Of a DNA stretch of 64,000 bases, positions 52,565 to 61,225 are shown piece by piece. Numbering within the stretch: position 1 is the stretch's first letter; each line of letters opens with the position of its first letter. The position numbers were made by a program, and so were the translations under genes. Origin of the DNA: REEP01 sp964517265. Its GTDB lineage: Bacteria; Pseudomonadota; Alphaproteobacteria; Rhodospirillales; Defluviicoccaceae. Location: positions 1 to 64,000 of the forward strand of contig CAZFBS010000006.1 in NCBI GenBank assembly GCA_964517265.1, given 5' to 3'. Below the pieces are notes generated by a model. It ran no database searches and had not been told where the DNA came from. It worked only from the letters and a program-made list of their open reading frames with translations.

Positions 52565-53653
52565 TCACCTCAACTTCAGCGTCGAGAGGCCGGCAAGGGC
52601 GAGGATCGATGCGATGATCCAGAACCGGATGACAATCGTCGACTCTGCCCACCCCTTCTTCTCAAAGTGGTGATGCAGCGGCGCCATCCGGAACACGCGC
52701 TTGCCGGTGAGCTTGTACGAGACAACCTGAACAATCACCGAAACCGTCTCCAGCACGAACAGGCCGCCCACGATGAAAAGGACGATTTCGTGCTTGGTGA
52801 TGACGCTGACCGCACCGAGCGCCCCGCCGAGCGCCAGGGACCCGGTGTCGCCCATGAACACATGAGCCGGCGGAGCATTGAACCAGAGAAAGCCAAGGCC
52901 GGAGCCGATCAGCGCACCGCAAAAGACCGTAAGCTCGCCGGAGCCACGGATATAATGCAACTGCAGGTAGTTGGCAAAGATGGCGTTGCCGACAAGGTAG
53001 GCGATCAAGGCAAAGACGCCTGCCGCGATCATCATCGGCACGATGGCAAGTCCGTCGAGCCCGTCAGTCAAGTTGACGGCGTTGGAGGTGCCGACCATCA
53101 CCAGGCTCGCCACCGCCAAAAAGCCCCAACCAAGATTGATCAGGACATCCTTGAAAAACGGCACCGCCAACATCATCCGCAGGGATTCCTGGGTGAGCAT
53201 GACGATCCAAGCGGCTGCGATCAGGGCAATCACCACCTGCAGCACAAGCTTGATGCGGCCCGGCAGACCGCGGCAGTCCCTGAGCACGACCTTGCGGTAG
53301 TCGTCGAGGAATCCGATCGTGCCGTAGCCGATGGTCACCAGAAGCGCCACCCAGACAAACCCGTTCGAGAGGTCCGCCCACAGCAGCGTCGATAGCGTCA
53401 GCGCCATCAGGATCAAAAAGCCGCCCATGGTTGGAGTGCCCCGCTTGGTCAACAGGTGGCTTTCGGGACCATCCTCGCGAATGGGCTGGCCGCCGTTCTG
53501 GCGGGCGCTCAGCATTCGGATGAAGGCCGGCCCGAAAACGAAACTGATGATGAGCGCGGTGAGCACAGCGCAGCCGGTACGGAACGTGAGGTAGCGGATG
53601 ACGTTCAGCACCGCGAACTCGTCAGCGAACGGGACCAGAAGGAGGTACAGCAT
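52565..53653 (-). CDS. mraY: Phospho-N-acetylmuramoyl-pentapeptide transferase
   Basis: Forms lipid I from UDP-MurNAc-pentapeptide and undecaprenyl phosphate. 362 residues, ten transmembrane helices. RTPTMGG-type motif (TKRGTPTMGGFLILMAL), GFLDDYRKVVLRDCRGLPG with the catalytic Asp pair, NAVNLTDGLDGLA, and VFMGDTGSLALGGALG, then APLHHHFEKKGWAES. The ATG at 53653 lies 4 bp after the murF stop; a GTG five codons upstream is also possible. Confidence 0.97.
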   Translation of the reverse strand: MLYLLLVPFADEFAVLNVIRYLTFRTGCAVLTALIISFVFGPAFIRMLSARQNGGQPIREDGPESHLLTKRGTPTMGGFLILMALTLSTLLWADLSNGFVWVALLVTIGYGTIGFLDDYRKVVLRDCRGLPGRIKLVLQVVIALIAAAWIVMLTQESLRMMLAVPFFKDVLINLGWGFLAVASLVMVGTSNAVNLTDGLDGLAIVPMMIAAGVFALIAYLVGNAIFANYLQLHYIRGSGELTVFCGALIGSGLGFLWFNAPPAHVFMGDTGSLALGGALGAVSVITKHEIVLFIVGGLFVLETVSVIVQVVSYKLTGKRVFRMAPLHHHFEKKGWAESTIVIRFWIIASILALAGLSTLKLR

Positions 53654-53657
53654 ATCT

Positions 53658-55115
53658 TTAGCGCCCACCCACCGCCGAAGCGGTGCAGGTCTCGTTCTCG
53701 ATCGTCATCAGACGGCGAACCACCACGTCCATTCGACTGCCGGCCGAACCTTTGACCGCAACGATATCCGAAGGCCGGACGGCGGCAGCGACCAGCGGCG
53801 CCAGACTGGCTGAGTTTGCGGCATGGCCGCCGCGCATTGCCGCAGGCAGTGCGGCGAACAAATGCCCCATCATCGGCCCCGCGGTGAACACGAGGTCGAT
53901 GCCATGCCGCTGCAGCGGCCTTGCCAGCGCGGCATGGAGTTCGGCGCTGTCACTGCCAAGCTCGAGCATGTCGCCAAGCACGGCAATGCGCCGACCGCCG
54001 GGGCCCGGCACGCCGCGAGCGAGAACATCGAGCGATGCTTCGACCGAAACAGGGCTTGCGTTGTAACTGTCGTCAATCAGCTGCAGCACGCCGCTCGCAA
54101 GCTGGATCGCATGGCGCCCGCCGCGGCCCTTGGGAGGCGCAAAATGCTCCAGCAGCGCCGCCGCCGCAGGCACGTCTGCCCCAACCGCGTCAACTGTCGC
54201 AAGCACACAAAGTGAGTTCATGATCCAATGACGTCCTGGCACCGAGAGACGAAACTCAAGAGATCTGCCTGCCCAGCGCGCCTGCACGCGGGAGCCGTCG
54301 GAGGCCACCTCCGCGCCGGCAAGCCGGACCTCGGCGTCAGGATGAGTCCCGAATGGCACAATCCGGTCGGCACCGGCACGACGGGCGGCAGTGCTCAAGC
54401 GCTCGTAATGCGGATTGTCCCGGTTGAGCACGGCAGATCCGCCCGGTCGCAATCCCGAAAAAATCTCGGCCTTGGCGTCGGCGATTGCTTCCACCGAGGG
54501 GAAATGAGCCTTGTGGACCGCCTCGACCGTGGTCACCACCGCCACATCCGGGCTCGCCATCCGTGCCAGCGGCCTGATTTCTCCTGCGTGGTTCATCCCC
54601 ATCTCGAGAACGGCAAAGACCGCATCCGGCGGCATCCGGGCGAGGCTGAGCGGAACGCCCCAATGGTTGTTGAGGCTGCCCTCGCTGGCCAGCGTTCCCC
54701 CCTGTGCGGAAAGAACCAGCTTCAACGCCTCCTTCACGCTCGTCTTGCCGACACTCCCGGTCACGGCGATCACCCGCCCCCGGAAGCGCTGACGGGCGGC
54801 TCGCCCAAGATCGACCAGTGCTTGCATCGTATCTTCGACCACGACGAGAGAGGCATCGGCGAAGACACCGGAGGGAATGCCCGAGACCACCGCCGCAGCC
54901 GCGCCGCGGCCCAAAGCATCGGCCACGAAATCATGAGCATCAAACGTCGGCCCGCGGAGCGCCACGAACAGATCCCCTTGAGCAAGCGTGCGCGTATCGA
55001 TCGAGACCCCGGATGCAATCCAGCGGGCAGGATCACCCGAACCAGAAGGAGCGCGGCCATGGGTGGCGCGAAAGGCGTCTTCTGCCTTCCAAAGTCCAGC
55101 GACTCCACGGCTCAT
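53658..55115 (-). CDS. murF: UDP-MurNAc-tripeptide--D-alanyl-D-alanine ligase
   Basis: Adds D-Ala-D-Ala to complete the pentapeptide precursor. 485 residues. SIDTRTLAQGDLFVAL, the P-loop AVTGSVGKTSVKEAL (118-132), LASEGSLNNHWGVPLSL, VLEMGMNHAGEI, GRHWIMNSLCVLATV and IDDSYNASPVS, all in the MurF order. The start overlaps murE by ATGA. Confidence 0.97.
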   Translation of the reverse strand: MSRGVAGLWKAEDAFRATHGRAPSGSGDPARWIASGVSIDTRTLAQGDLFVALRGPTFDAHDFVADALGRGAAAAVVSGIPSGVFADASLVVVEDTMQALVDLGRAARQRFRGRVIAVTGSVGKTSVKEALKLVLSAQGGTLASEGSLNNHWGVPLSLARMPPDAVFAVLEMGMNHAGEIRPLARMASPDVAVVTTVEAVHKAHFPSVEAIADAKAEIFSGLRPGGSAVLNRDNPHYERLSTAARRAGADRIVPFGTHPDAEVRLAGAEVASDGSRVQARWAGRSLEFRLSVPGRHWIMNSLCVLATVDAVGADVPAAAALLEHFAPPKGRGGRHAIQLASGVLQLIDDSYNASPVSVEASLDVLARGVPGPGGRRIAVLGDMLELGSDSAELHAALARPLQRHGIDLVFTAGPMMGHLFAALPAAMRGGHAANSASLAPLVAAAVRPSDIVAVKGSAGSRMDVVVRRLMTIENETCTASAVGGR

Positions 55116-56659
55116 CCGTCGGCCTCCGCAATCGCCGTCTGCACTGCCTCGACATCATCGAACGGGGTCACGACGCCGCCGACACTCTGACCTGTCTCAT
55201 GACCCTTGCCGGCAACAACAAGCAGATCCCCCGCTGCGAGCGCCTCGACAGCCCTTGCAATCGCTTCTCGCCGGTCGCCGATTTCCTGCGCCGCGGGGCA
55301 TTCTTCCAGAATCTGCCGGCGAATCGCGGCAGGATCTTCGCTGCGGGGATTGTCGTCGGTGACAATCACCTCGTCGGCAAGCTCGGCGGCGATCCGGCCC
55401 ATCTGACCGCGCTTGCCGCGATCTCGGTCGCCGCCGCAGCCGAACACGACGACGAGACGATTGCGTGCGTGAGGGCGAAGCGCGCTTAACACCGCCTGCA
55501 ACGCATCCGGCGTATGAGCATAATCGACATAGACCACCCCGCCGTTGCGGCGTTGCCCGGCTCGCTGAGCACGCCCTCGCACCCCTTCAAGCGACGCCAG
55601 AGCCATCACGGCCGCAGCGGGATCGGCACCGGTGGCAATGGCCAAGGCGAGAGCACAAAGGGCGTTCGGCACCTGGAAGGTGCCGACAAGCGGGACAACA
55701 ATCTGATGCACCCGACTGCCGATGCTGAGAGTCAGCCGTTGCCCGCGTGCCAGCGCCTCCACCGCATCGAGGCGAATGTCCCCCCCATGCCACCCGAATG
55801 TCATGATTCGGACGTCGCGCCCGCGGATCGCCTCCGCCAACGGCGTGAATTCGGCAACATCCGCATTCAGTACCGCTGTGCCGCCATCGATCAGAAGTTC
55901 CGCCATCAATCGCCGCTTGGCCGCAAAGTAGGTCTCCATGGAGCCGTGATAGTCCAGATGATCGCGCGAGAGATTGGTGAACGCGGCCGCGCTGATCCGG
56001 ACACCATCAAGACGATGCTGCTCGAGACCATGGCTTGACGCCTCCAGAGCCAGGTACTGAACGCCGCCATCCGCCAGCTGCGCCAAGACACGGTGGAGGT
56101 CGACGGGATCGGGAGTGGTCAGGCCGCCATCCCTCTCGATTTGTCGGAGCACCCCACACGGGCTCCCGCCAGAACAGGCTGAAGCCGCCTTGGGGACTTC
56201 GGTCCGGGGAGTATCGATCCCAAGGGTCCCCATGCTGGCGGCGTGCAGACCGAGCATTGACCAGATCTGCCGCAGAAAGGTAACGACGGATGTCTTGCCG
56301 TTGGTCCCGGTGACCGCAGCGACCGTCGCCGGCTGCCGCCCGAAGAAGCGGGCCGCCATCAGCGCGAGCCGACGGCGGGGATTGTCGTCATGAATCAGAA
56401 CGACAGGCGAACGGCACTCATGAGCAATGTTATCGGGCACCGGTGTGCCCAAGGGCGCCAGAACCGCCGCCGCCCCGCGTCGGACGGCCTCGCTGATGAA
56501 GGTTCGTCCATCGAATCGGCTCCCCGGCAAAGCGGCAAACAGATAACCGGTTTCAACCCTCCGTGAGTCGCTGGTCAGGCCAATGATGTCCGTGCAATCG
56601 ATCGCCGATGTCAAAGCCACCTGGATGTCGGACCCCTTCAACAGCTCAGTTAGACGCAA
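55112..56659 (-). CDS. murE: UDP-MurNAc-L-Ala-D-Glu--meso-diaminopimelate ligase
   Basis: Adds the third residue of the stem peptide. 515 residues. LTSDSRRVETGYLFAAL, the P-loop AVTGTNGKTSVVTFL (115-129), LEASSHGLEQHRLDG, NLSRDHLDYHGSMETY and VYVDYAHTPDAL. TDDNPRSEDP (about 434-443) contains DNPR, the determinant for meso-diaminopimelate over lysine. Overlaps ftsI by 14 bp and murF by 4 bp. Confidence 0.97.
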   Translation of the reverse strand: MRLTELLKGSDIQVALTSAIDCTDIIGLTSDSRRVETGYLFAALPGSRFDGRTFISEAVRRGAAAVLAPLGTPVPDNIAHECRSPVVLIHDDNPRRRLALMAARFFGRQPATVAAVTGTNGKTSVVTFLRQIWSMLGLHAASMGTLGIDTPRTEVPKAASACSGGSPCGVLRQIERDGGLTTPDPVDLHRVLAQLADGGVQYLALEASSHGLEQHRLDGVRISAAAFTNLSRDHLDYHGSMETYFAAKRRLMAELLIDGGTAVLNADVAEFTPLAEAIRGRDVRIMTFGWHGGDIRLDAVEALARGQRLTLSIGSRVHQIVVPLVGTFQVPNALCALALAIATGADPAAAVMALASLEGVRGRAQRAGQRRNGGVVYVDYAHTPDALQAVLSALRPHARNRLVVVFGCGGDRDRGKRGQMGRIAAELADEVIVTDDNPRSEDPAAIRRQILEECPAAQEIGDRREAIARAVEALAAGDLLVVAGKGHETGQSVGGVVTPFDDVEAVQTAIAEADG

Positions 56660-58364
56660 GCCTTTGCCCCCGCACGTCAGCCATTGCCTGCTTCATGGCG
56701 GCGGGGAGCAGCATTCCCGGATTCTTTCTATTCAAGGGGACGTCATCTTCGCTCTGAGGCACCGGCTCGACCCCGAGGATCGGTGCAATACGCTCGGCGA
56801 CGCGACGAATCACCGGCGCCGCAACCCATCCACCCGTGGCGTAGTTATGGGTCCTGGCATTGCCCTTCGGCTCGTCGATCATCGCCAGGATGACGTAGCG
56901 GGGCGAGTCGATCGGAAACGCCGCGACAAACGACGAGATCCGCGCGTTGCGGCTGTAGCGTCCGCTCACGATCTTTTCCGCCGTACCGGTCTTGCCGCCG
57001 ACGCGCAGGCCCGGCACATCGGCATTCTTGCCGGTCCCGGAGAGGACAATCAGCCGCATCAAGGCACAGATCGTTCGCGACGTTTCTGCCGAGATCACCC
57101 GCCGGCCTTCATCGACGGGAACATCCCGACGAATCACGGTGGGCCGGCGAAACAGGCCGCTGTTGACCACCGCCGCGACACCGGAAGCAAGCTGCAGGGG
57201 ACTGACGGAGATCCCGTGACCAAAACCAATCGTCATCGTGTGAATATCACGCCATTGCGCCGGCGAGGGAGCCAGCGGTGCGCCCACTTCCGGCAACTCG
57301 ATCGCCGCCGGCGCGAGCAGTCCCAGTTGTTCGAGGTAGTTCCGCTGCTGCTCGCCGCCAACGTCAAGCGCCATCTCGGCAGCACCGATATTCGACGAAT
57401 GGACCAGGATTTCCGGCACGCTGAGCCAGCGATTCTTGGGTCGGTAGTCGCGAATCGTGTGGCGTGCGATACGAATCGGCTTGCTCGCATCGTAGCCGCC
57501 GTTCAGGGTTGTCGTCCCGGTGTCGAGCGCCATTGCCGCCGTGAACAGCTTGAACGTGGAACCCGGCTCGTAGACACCCTGGGTGGCGCGGTTGAAGCGG
57601 GCATCATCCGCGGCATCGCCAGGATTGTTGGGGTCGAAATCGGGCAGTGAGACCATCGCGAGGAGCTCACCAGTGCGCACGTCCAGCACAAGCCCGGCGC
57701 CGCCGATGCCGCGAAACTCCTTGACCGCCGCGCTCAGTTCCTGGCGCAGGATGTTCTGCACTCGCATGTCGACGGAAAGGTGCACCGTCTGCCCGGCATT
57801 CAGCGACTGATCGAACGCCCGCTCGATACCGGCGAGCCCGTTCCCGTCGATACCGGCAAAACCAAGGATATGGGCCGCTACGGGACCCTGCGGGTAGACG
57901 CGCCGTTCCTCCTCGATGAAGTTCAGTCCGGGCAGGCCGAGTTGGTTGACCTCGTACTGCTCGCGTGGGGTCAAGTTGCGGCGAATCCAGACAAAGCGGG
58001 ATTCCTGTTGCAGCCGCGACAGCAAGGTGCTGGCCGAAAGGTCCGGAAACACCCGGCGCAGTTTTTCAACTACATCCTGAGCGTCGAGCACATCCTTGGG
58101 ATCGGCGTACAGCGACGCTGTCGGCAGGCTCGTCGCCAACAGAACGCCGTTGCGATCCAGAATATCGGCACGGCTGACATCCCACGATGCGCGCTGAGCG
58201 GCCGCGCTGGCAACCCCCGTATCAGCGTTGCTGAGCCCGACCAAGCGGCCGGCAACAATGCAGAAAGCTACCGCGAAACACGCGCTGATAAGAAGCAAAC
58301 GCGAATGCGCGGTCTGCACCGCGCGCGTTTGGCGACAGCGGGCGGGATCCGGTGGCGTGTTCAT
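56646..58364 (-). CDS. ftsI: Septal peptidoglycan transpeptidase FtsI (PBP3)
   Basis: Class B penicillin-binding protein for septal cross-linking. 572 residues. One N-terminal membrane anchor (about 22-44), a pedestal domain with ADILDRNGVLLATSLPT, and the transpeptidase domain with catalytic S269 in PGSTFKLF, SSN (about 322-324) and KTG (458-460). No PASTA domains. Overlaps ftsL by ATGA. Confidence 0.97.
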   Translation of the reverse strand: MNTPPDPARCRQTRAVQTAHSRLLLISACFAVAFCIVAGRLVGLSNADTGVASAAAQRASWDVSRADILDRNGVLLATSLPTASLYADPKDVLDAQDVVEKLRRVFPDLSASTLLSRLQQESRFVWIRRNLTPREQYEVNQLGLPGLNFIEEERRVYPQGPVAAHILGFAGIDGNGLAGIERAFDQSLNAGQTVHLSVDMRVQNILRQELSAAVKEFRGIGGAGLVLDVRTGELLAMVSLPDFDPNNPGDAADDARFNRATQGVYEPGSTFKLFTAAMALDTGTTTLNGGYDASKPIRIARHTIRDYRPKNRWLSVPEILVHSSNIGAAEMALDVGGEQQRNYLEQLGLLAPAAIELPEVGAPLAPSPAQWRDIHTMTIGFGHGISVSPLQLASGVAAVVNSGLFRRPTVIRRDVPVDEGRRVISAETSRTICALMRLIVLSGTGKNADVPGLRVGGKTGTAEKIVSGRYSRNARISSFVAAFPIDSPRYVILAMIDEPKGNARTHNYATGGWVAAPVIRRVAERIAPILGVEPVPQSEDDVPLNRKNPGMLLPAAMKQAMADVRGQRLASN

Positions 58365-58741
58365 CGCACCAGCCCCTCGGCGAGGAGGGGCACCGCCGCC
58401 AATGATGCCGCATGCTGCTGATTACGCGCCAATTCGAACGGATCGTCGGGCACTGCCGGCAACGCGGCGAAGGAGCCGAGTTGTTCAGGAACAAGCGGCT
58501 CCAGATCAAGATGTTTTGTCGACAAGACCATCAGTCGCTCGGGGTCGGTAAGATAGCTCCATTCCGCATGCAGGATATGCAAGGCCTGCTGCTCGGCAAC
58601 AATCTGACGCGTGATCTCGCCAAGTTCTTCCTTAAGATCCTGAACTTGGTACTTGATCGAGAACAGGACGAGCGCCAGCCCTACAGCGAGAACGCCGAAA
58701 ATTGCCGTGATGTTCTTTACCAGGCGCGACGAATACCTCAT
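58361..58741 (-). CDS. ftsL: Cell division protein FtsL
   Basis: Small bitopic divisome protein that works with FtsB and FtsQ to activate FtsWI. 126 residues. A short basic N-terminus (MRYSSRLVKNI), one transmembrane helix (about 9-27) and a periplasmic coiled coil (about 28-65, KYQVQDLKEELGEITRQIVA). ATG 58741 has a strong GAGGAG site and overlaps the rsmH stop by ATGA; the long upstream frame is a shadow of rsmH. Confidence 0.9.
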   Translation of the reverse strand: MRYSSRLVKNITAIFGVLAVGLALVLFSIKYQVQDLKEELGEITRQIVAEQQALHILHAEWSYLTDPERLMVLSTKHLDLEPLVPEQLGSFAALPAVPDDPFELARNQQHAASLAAVPLLAEGLVR

Positions 58742-59727
58742 GCTGCTCTCCTCGTTGATAATGTGCCTGGCCACGACGGCGCTGCGGTCCTCTCCGCTGC
58801 ACGCAACCGCGCCGACCGGGCGCGCGGATTTGCTTCCACCTCTGCGGCGGTGGGGCGCACGGCGCCACGATGGAGAAGACGAAAGCTGGCCGCGGGACAG
58901 GTCTCGCCGCTCGCCGGTGAGCCCGGCGCATGACGGGAGGCCCGCGGCAAGGATCCACTTCGCCCACGCAGAAATGCTTTCACCTTCCGGTCTTCCAGCG
59001 AATGATAAGAGACGATGCACAGACGTCCACCGACGGCGAGAAGACGTTCCGCGGAGCGCAGGCCGCGATCCAGTTCCCCCATCTCGTCGTTGACATAGAT
59101 GCGCAGGGCTTGAAACGTCCGTGTCGCCCCGTCGATGCCCTTCGCATCCTTGCGGACAACCTTGCGCACGAGGTCGGCAAGCTGCTGGGTACGTTCGATC
59201 GGTGCCTGGGTGCGCGCGCGAACGATGAGCCGCGCGATTCGCCGGGCGGCACGCTCCTCGCCGAAAGCGTAAATGATATCGGCGAGAACGTCCTCAGGAA
59301 GCGTATTGACCAAAGCGGCCGCAGATACGCCAGCTTTTGGATTCATCCGCATATCGAGAGGACCGTCGGCGCGAAACGAGAAGCCGCGCTCGGCACCGTC
59401 GAGTTGCATCGACGACATGCCAAGGTCAAAAGCCACGCCATCGACACGGGTAACGCCAACCTCTGCCAGCACCTGCTCCATGTCGCCGAAGCAGCCTTGG
59501 AGGACCTGCAGGCGATTGCCCGCATCCCGACAAAGTGCCGCCGCACGTGCGACAACGGCGGGATCCCGGTCGATGCCGAACACGCGGCAGGGAGCGGCGT
59601 CGAGAATCGCTTGCGCATAGCCGCCGGCGCCGAACGTTGCATCAACGTAACAGGCGCCCACACGGGGCGACAGCAACGCAATCACTTCACCCACCATGAC
59701 GGGAACATGCGCAGGCTGGTCCATCAC
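58738..59727 (-). CDS. rsmH: 16S rRNA (cytosine-1402-N4)-methyltransferase
   Basis: N4-methylates C1402 in the ribosomal P site. 329 residues. HVPVMVGEVIALLSPR, the SAM site YVDATFGAGGYAQAIL, DGVAFDLGMSSMQLDGAERGF, LRIYVNDEMGELDRGL and IVSYHSLEDRKVKAF are the family signatures. The start overlaps the mraZ stop by ATGA. Invariant second gene of dcw clusters. Confidence 0.97.
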   Translation of the reverse strand: MMDQPAHVPVMVGEVIALLSPRVGACYVDATFGAGGYAQAILDAAPCRVFGIDRDPAVVARAAALCRDAGNRLQVLQGCFGDMEQVLAEVGVTRVDGVAFDLGMSSMQLDGAERGFSFRADGPLDMRMNPKAGVSAAALVNTLPEDVLADIIYAFGEERAARRIARLIVRARTQAPIERTQQLADLVRKVVRKDAKGIDGATRTFQALRIYVNDEMGELDRGLRSAERLLAVGGRLCIVSYHSLEDRKVKAFLRGRSGSLPRASRHAPGSPASGETCPAASFRLLHRGAVRPTAAEVEANPRARSARLRAAERTAAPSWPGTLSTRRAA

Positions 59728-60191
59728 GCTTCCCGGCTCCGCTTGAGCTTCAAGGTAGCCCCGCGCAACCGCGCGCGCTCGAACGCCTGAGCGCTTCGCT
59801 CCCGGTAAATCTGGGGATTCCAGATCTGAAACGATTGGCCACGGCCGACGAATGCCGCCTCGGCTTCAAGATTGGCGTGCTGGATCAACACATCCGGAAG
59901 AATCACGCGCCCCTCGGGATCGAAAGGAAGAGCATGGGCGCTGCTGAGCAGGATCGAGGCGAGATCGTCCTGCTCTTCCGAAAACAGATCCAGTTCGCTG
60001 ATGCTCTCCGACACCCGGTTCATGAATTCCTCGCTGCACCCTTCAATGGCCGCCGCCGTGAAGGATGGATAGACGTAAATCCCCATAAATCCGGGGCTAT
60101 CCCCGCCGAGCGTGTCCCGAAACGCTTTTGGAACCGAAACACGCCCCTTGCGGTCGATCTTGTTGACATGACATCCGACCAGAGGAGGCAT
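59724..60191 (-). CDS. mraZ: Transcriptional regulator MraZ
   Basis: First gene of the dcw cluster; a ring-forming DNA-binding protein with two AbrB-like domains that represses its own operon in E. coli. 155 residues. Domain 1 contains VNKIDRKGRVSVPKAFRD with the DxKGR motif; domain 2 contains LPFDPEGRVILPDVLI. An ATG at 60191 follows AGAGGG. The upstream array of TGGN repeats laid over a promoter fits autoregulation. Confidence 0.96.
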   Translation of the reverse strand: MPPLVGCHVNKIDRKGRVSVPKAFRDTLGGDSPGFMGIYVYPSFTAAAIEGCSEEFMNRVSESISELDLFSEEQDDLASILLSSAHALPFDPEGRVILPDVLIQHANLEAEAAFVGRGQSFQIWNPQIYRERSAQAFERARLRGATLKLKRSREA

Positions 60192-60275
60192 TCCGGCCCT
60201 CTGAAGTTTGGTTGGTGCATTGTTCCGCGGATGAAGAGTGTCTACCGCACCAAGGCACCACTACCCTGCGTTGAT

Positions 60276-60330
60276 TGGGATACCATGGGTTTTAATGGGC
60301 GTCAATGGGCGATCCTGGCGACCCCTGGTA
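60276..60330. promoter_or_regulatory. MraZ-box-like array of phased TGGN repeats
   Basis: Read on the plus strand there are TGGGA (60276), TGGGT (60286), TGGGC (60296) and TGGGC (60306), then decayed TGGCG (60316) and TGGTA (60326), all exactly 10 bp apart. E. coli MraZ binds TGGGN direct repeats with 5-nt spacers, which is the same geometry. Four exact copies sit across the putative mraZ promoter. Here they read opposite to the gene direction. Confidence 0.75.
60277..60305 (-). promoter_or_regulatory. Putative sigma-70 promoter of mraZ and the dcw operon
   Basis: On the minus strand, -35 TTGACG (60305-60300) and -10 TATCCC (60282-60277) are separated by exactly 17 bp. Transcription would start near 60270 and give an ~80-nt leader to the mraZ ATG. 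Both hexamers overlap TGGG boxes, so a bound MraZ would compete with RNA polymerase. Confidence 0.6.
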
Positions 60331-60456
60331 GAGAAAGAGTCTTCGTGAAGGATACCGGAATGGCCGAAAGTCGTGATTTCAAGGAGATCCGAAAAATCCC
60401 GCCGTACGCGAAGTAACGGCCGCCGGAAAGAGCGGGCACAACCGAAAACAGCACAA

Positions 60457-60492
60457 GTTCATACTTAGTTCTTATTTGTTCGCTTTATGTTC
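60457..60492. promoter_or_regulatory. Tandem LexA (SOS) boxes, GTTC-N7-GTTC x2
   Basis: Four GTTC elements start at 60457, 60468, 60478 and 60489. The outer pairs form GTTCATACTTAGTTC and GTTCGCTTTATGTTC, each an exact match to the alphaproteobacterial LexA operator GTTC-N7-GTTC. The pairs are offset by 21 bp, two helical turns. They lie in a locally AT-rich stretch between convergent-facing plsY (3' end) and the mraZ promoter. The target could be mraZ on the minus strand or a short unannotated gene. Confidence 0.65.
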
Positions 60493-60619
60493 TTGGAATT
60501 CGATAAATCGCCCGTCCCCGTATGCGGGGTGATTCGCAAACAGCCGACCTGACCAGAATCTTTGAAGAAAGTGAGAGAACCTTATTGCCGGAACGCAACC
60601 TGTAGACGTGAGCGTTGAA

Positions 60620-61222
60620 TTAGCCCCCCCCGATTCGGGGCTCCTTCCCGTGGAACAGTCGACTGATGTTGGCATGGTGACGAACAAAGCCGAGAACGGC
60701 CAGCAGCCCCGCCACCACCGCTTGTTCTGCACCGGCGAGCCATGCCATCGCGAACGGGGCGATCGCCAGGGCCACCAGGGCTGCGAGGGAGGAGTAGCGA
60801 AAGAGGACGGCGGTGGTGAGCCAGCTTGCGCAGGCAATCAGCCCCACCGGCCAAGCCACAGCCAGCAATACGCCTAGTGTGGTCGCCACGCCCTTGCCGC
60901 CACGAAACTTCAGCCACAGAGGAAAATTGTGACCTATGACGGCGAAAAGGCCTGCGATCAGGGCCAACGGGGCTCCCCACTGCGCCATGATCAAGACAGC
61001 CGCGGCTCCCTTGCCGGCATCGCATAGCAGGGTCAGCGCCGCGAGAGCCTTGTGCCCGGTCCTCAGCACATTGGTGGTGCCGATGTTACCCGAGCCGATC
61101 GTGCGAATGTCGCCGACGCCAGCCTGCCGCGTCAACAGCAGCCCGGACGGGATCGATCCGAACAAATAGCCCACCACAGCAGCGAGCCCATACAATAGCA
61201 GATCGGGGACAAGATCGGGCAT
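60620..61222 (-). CDS. plsY: Acyl-phosphate--glycerol-3-phosphate acyltransferase
   Basis: Membrane enzyme that acylates glycerol-3-phosphate at position 1 using acyl-phosphate. 200 residues with about five hydrophobic helices. The three cytoplasmic motifs are GSIPSGLLL plus GSGNIGTTNVLRTG, GHNFPLWLKFRGGKGVAT, and the C-terminal FVRHHANISRLFHGKEPR. It starts 3 bp after the dihydroorotase-like gene on the same strand. The hairpin AGCCCC/GGGGCT at its stop codon may help end the pyrB-pyrC-plsY transcript. Confidence 0.96.
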   Translation of the reverse strand: MPDLVPDLLLYGLAAVVGYLFGSIPSGLLLTRQAGVGDIRTIGSGNIGTTNVLRTGHKALAALTLLCDAGKGAAAVLIMAQWGAPLALIAGLFAVIGHNFPLWLKFRGGKGVATTLGVLLAVAWPVGLIACASWLTTAVLFRYSSLAALVALAIAPFAMAWLAGAEQAVVAGLLAVLGFVRHHANISRLFHGKEPRIGGG

Positions 61223-61225
61223 CGC

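Larger units (their letters stand above)
60192..60619. other. dcw control region
   Basis: 428 bp without a confident protein gene. It holds the mraZ leader, the promoter with TGGN array and the GTTC array. Tiny ORFs near the GTTC array are possible SOS peptides but unsupported: plus 60487-60552 (21 codons), plus 60522-60605 (27 codons) and minus 60462-60379 (27 codons, Cys/Phe-rich start MNLCCFRLCPLF). A CCCCG-TATG-CGGGG hairpin is at 60516-60529. Confidence 0.5.

Noticed and set aside
59835..60416. 193-codon plus-strand ORF over mraZ and its leader
   Set aside because: Antisense shadow of mraZ for most of its length; the distinct C-terminal part runs through the promoter and TGGG array and matches no known family.
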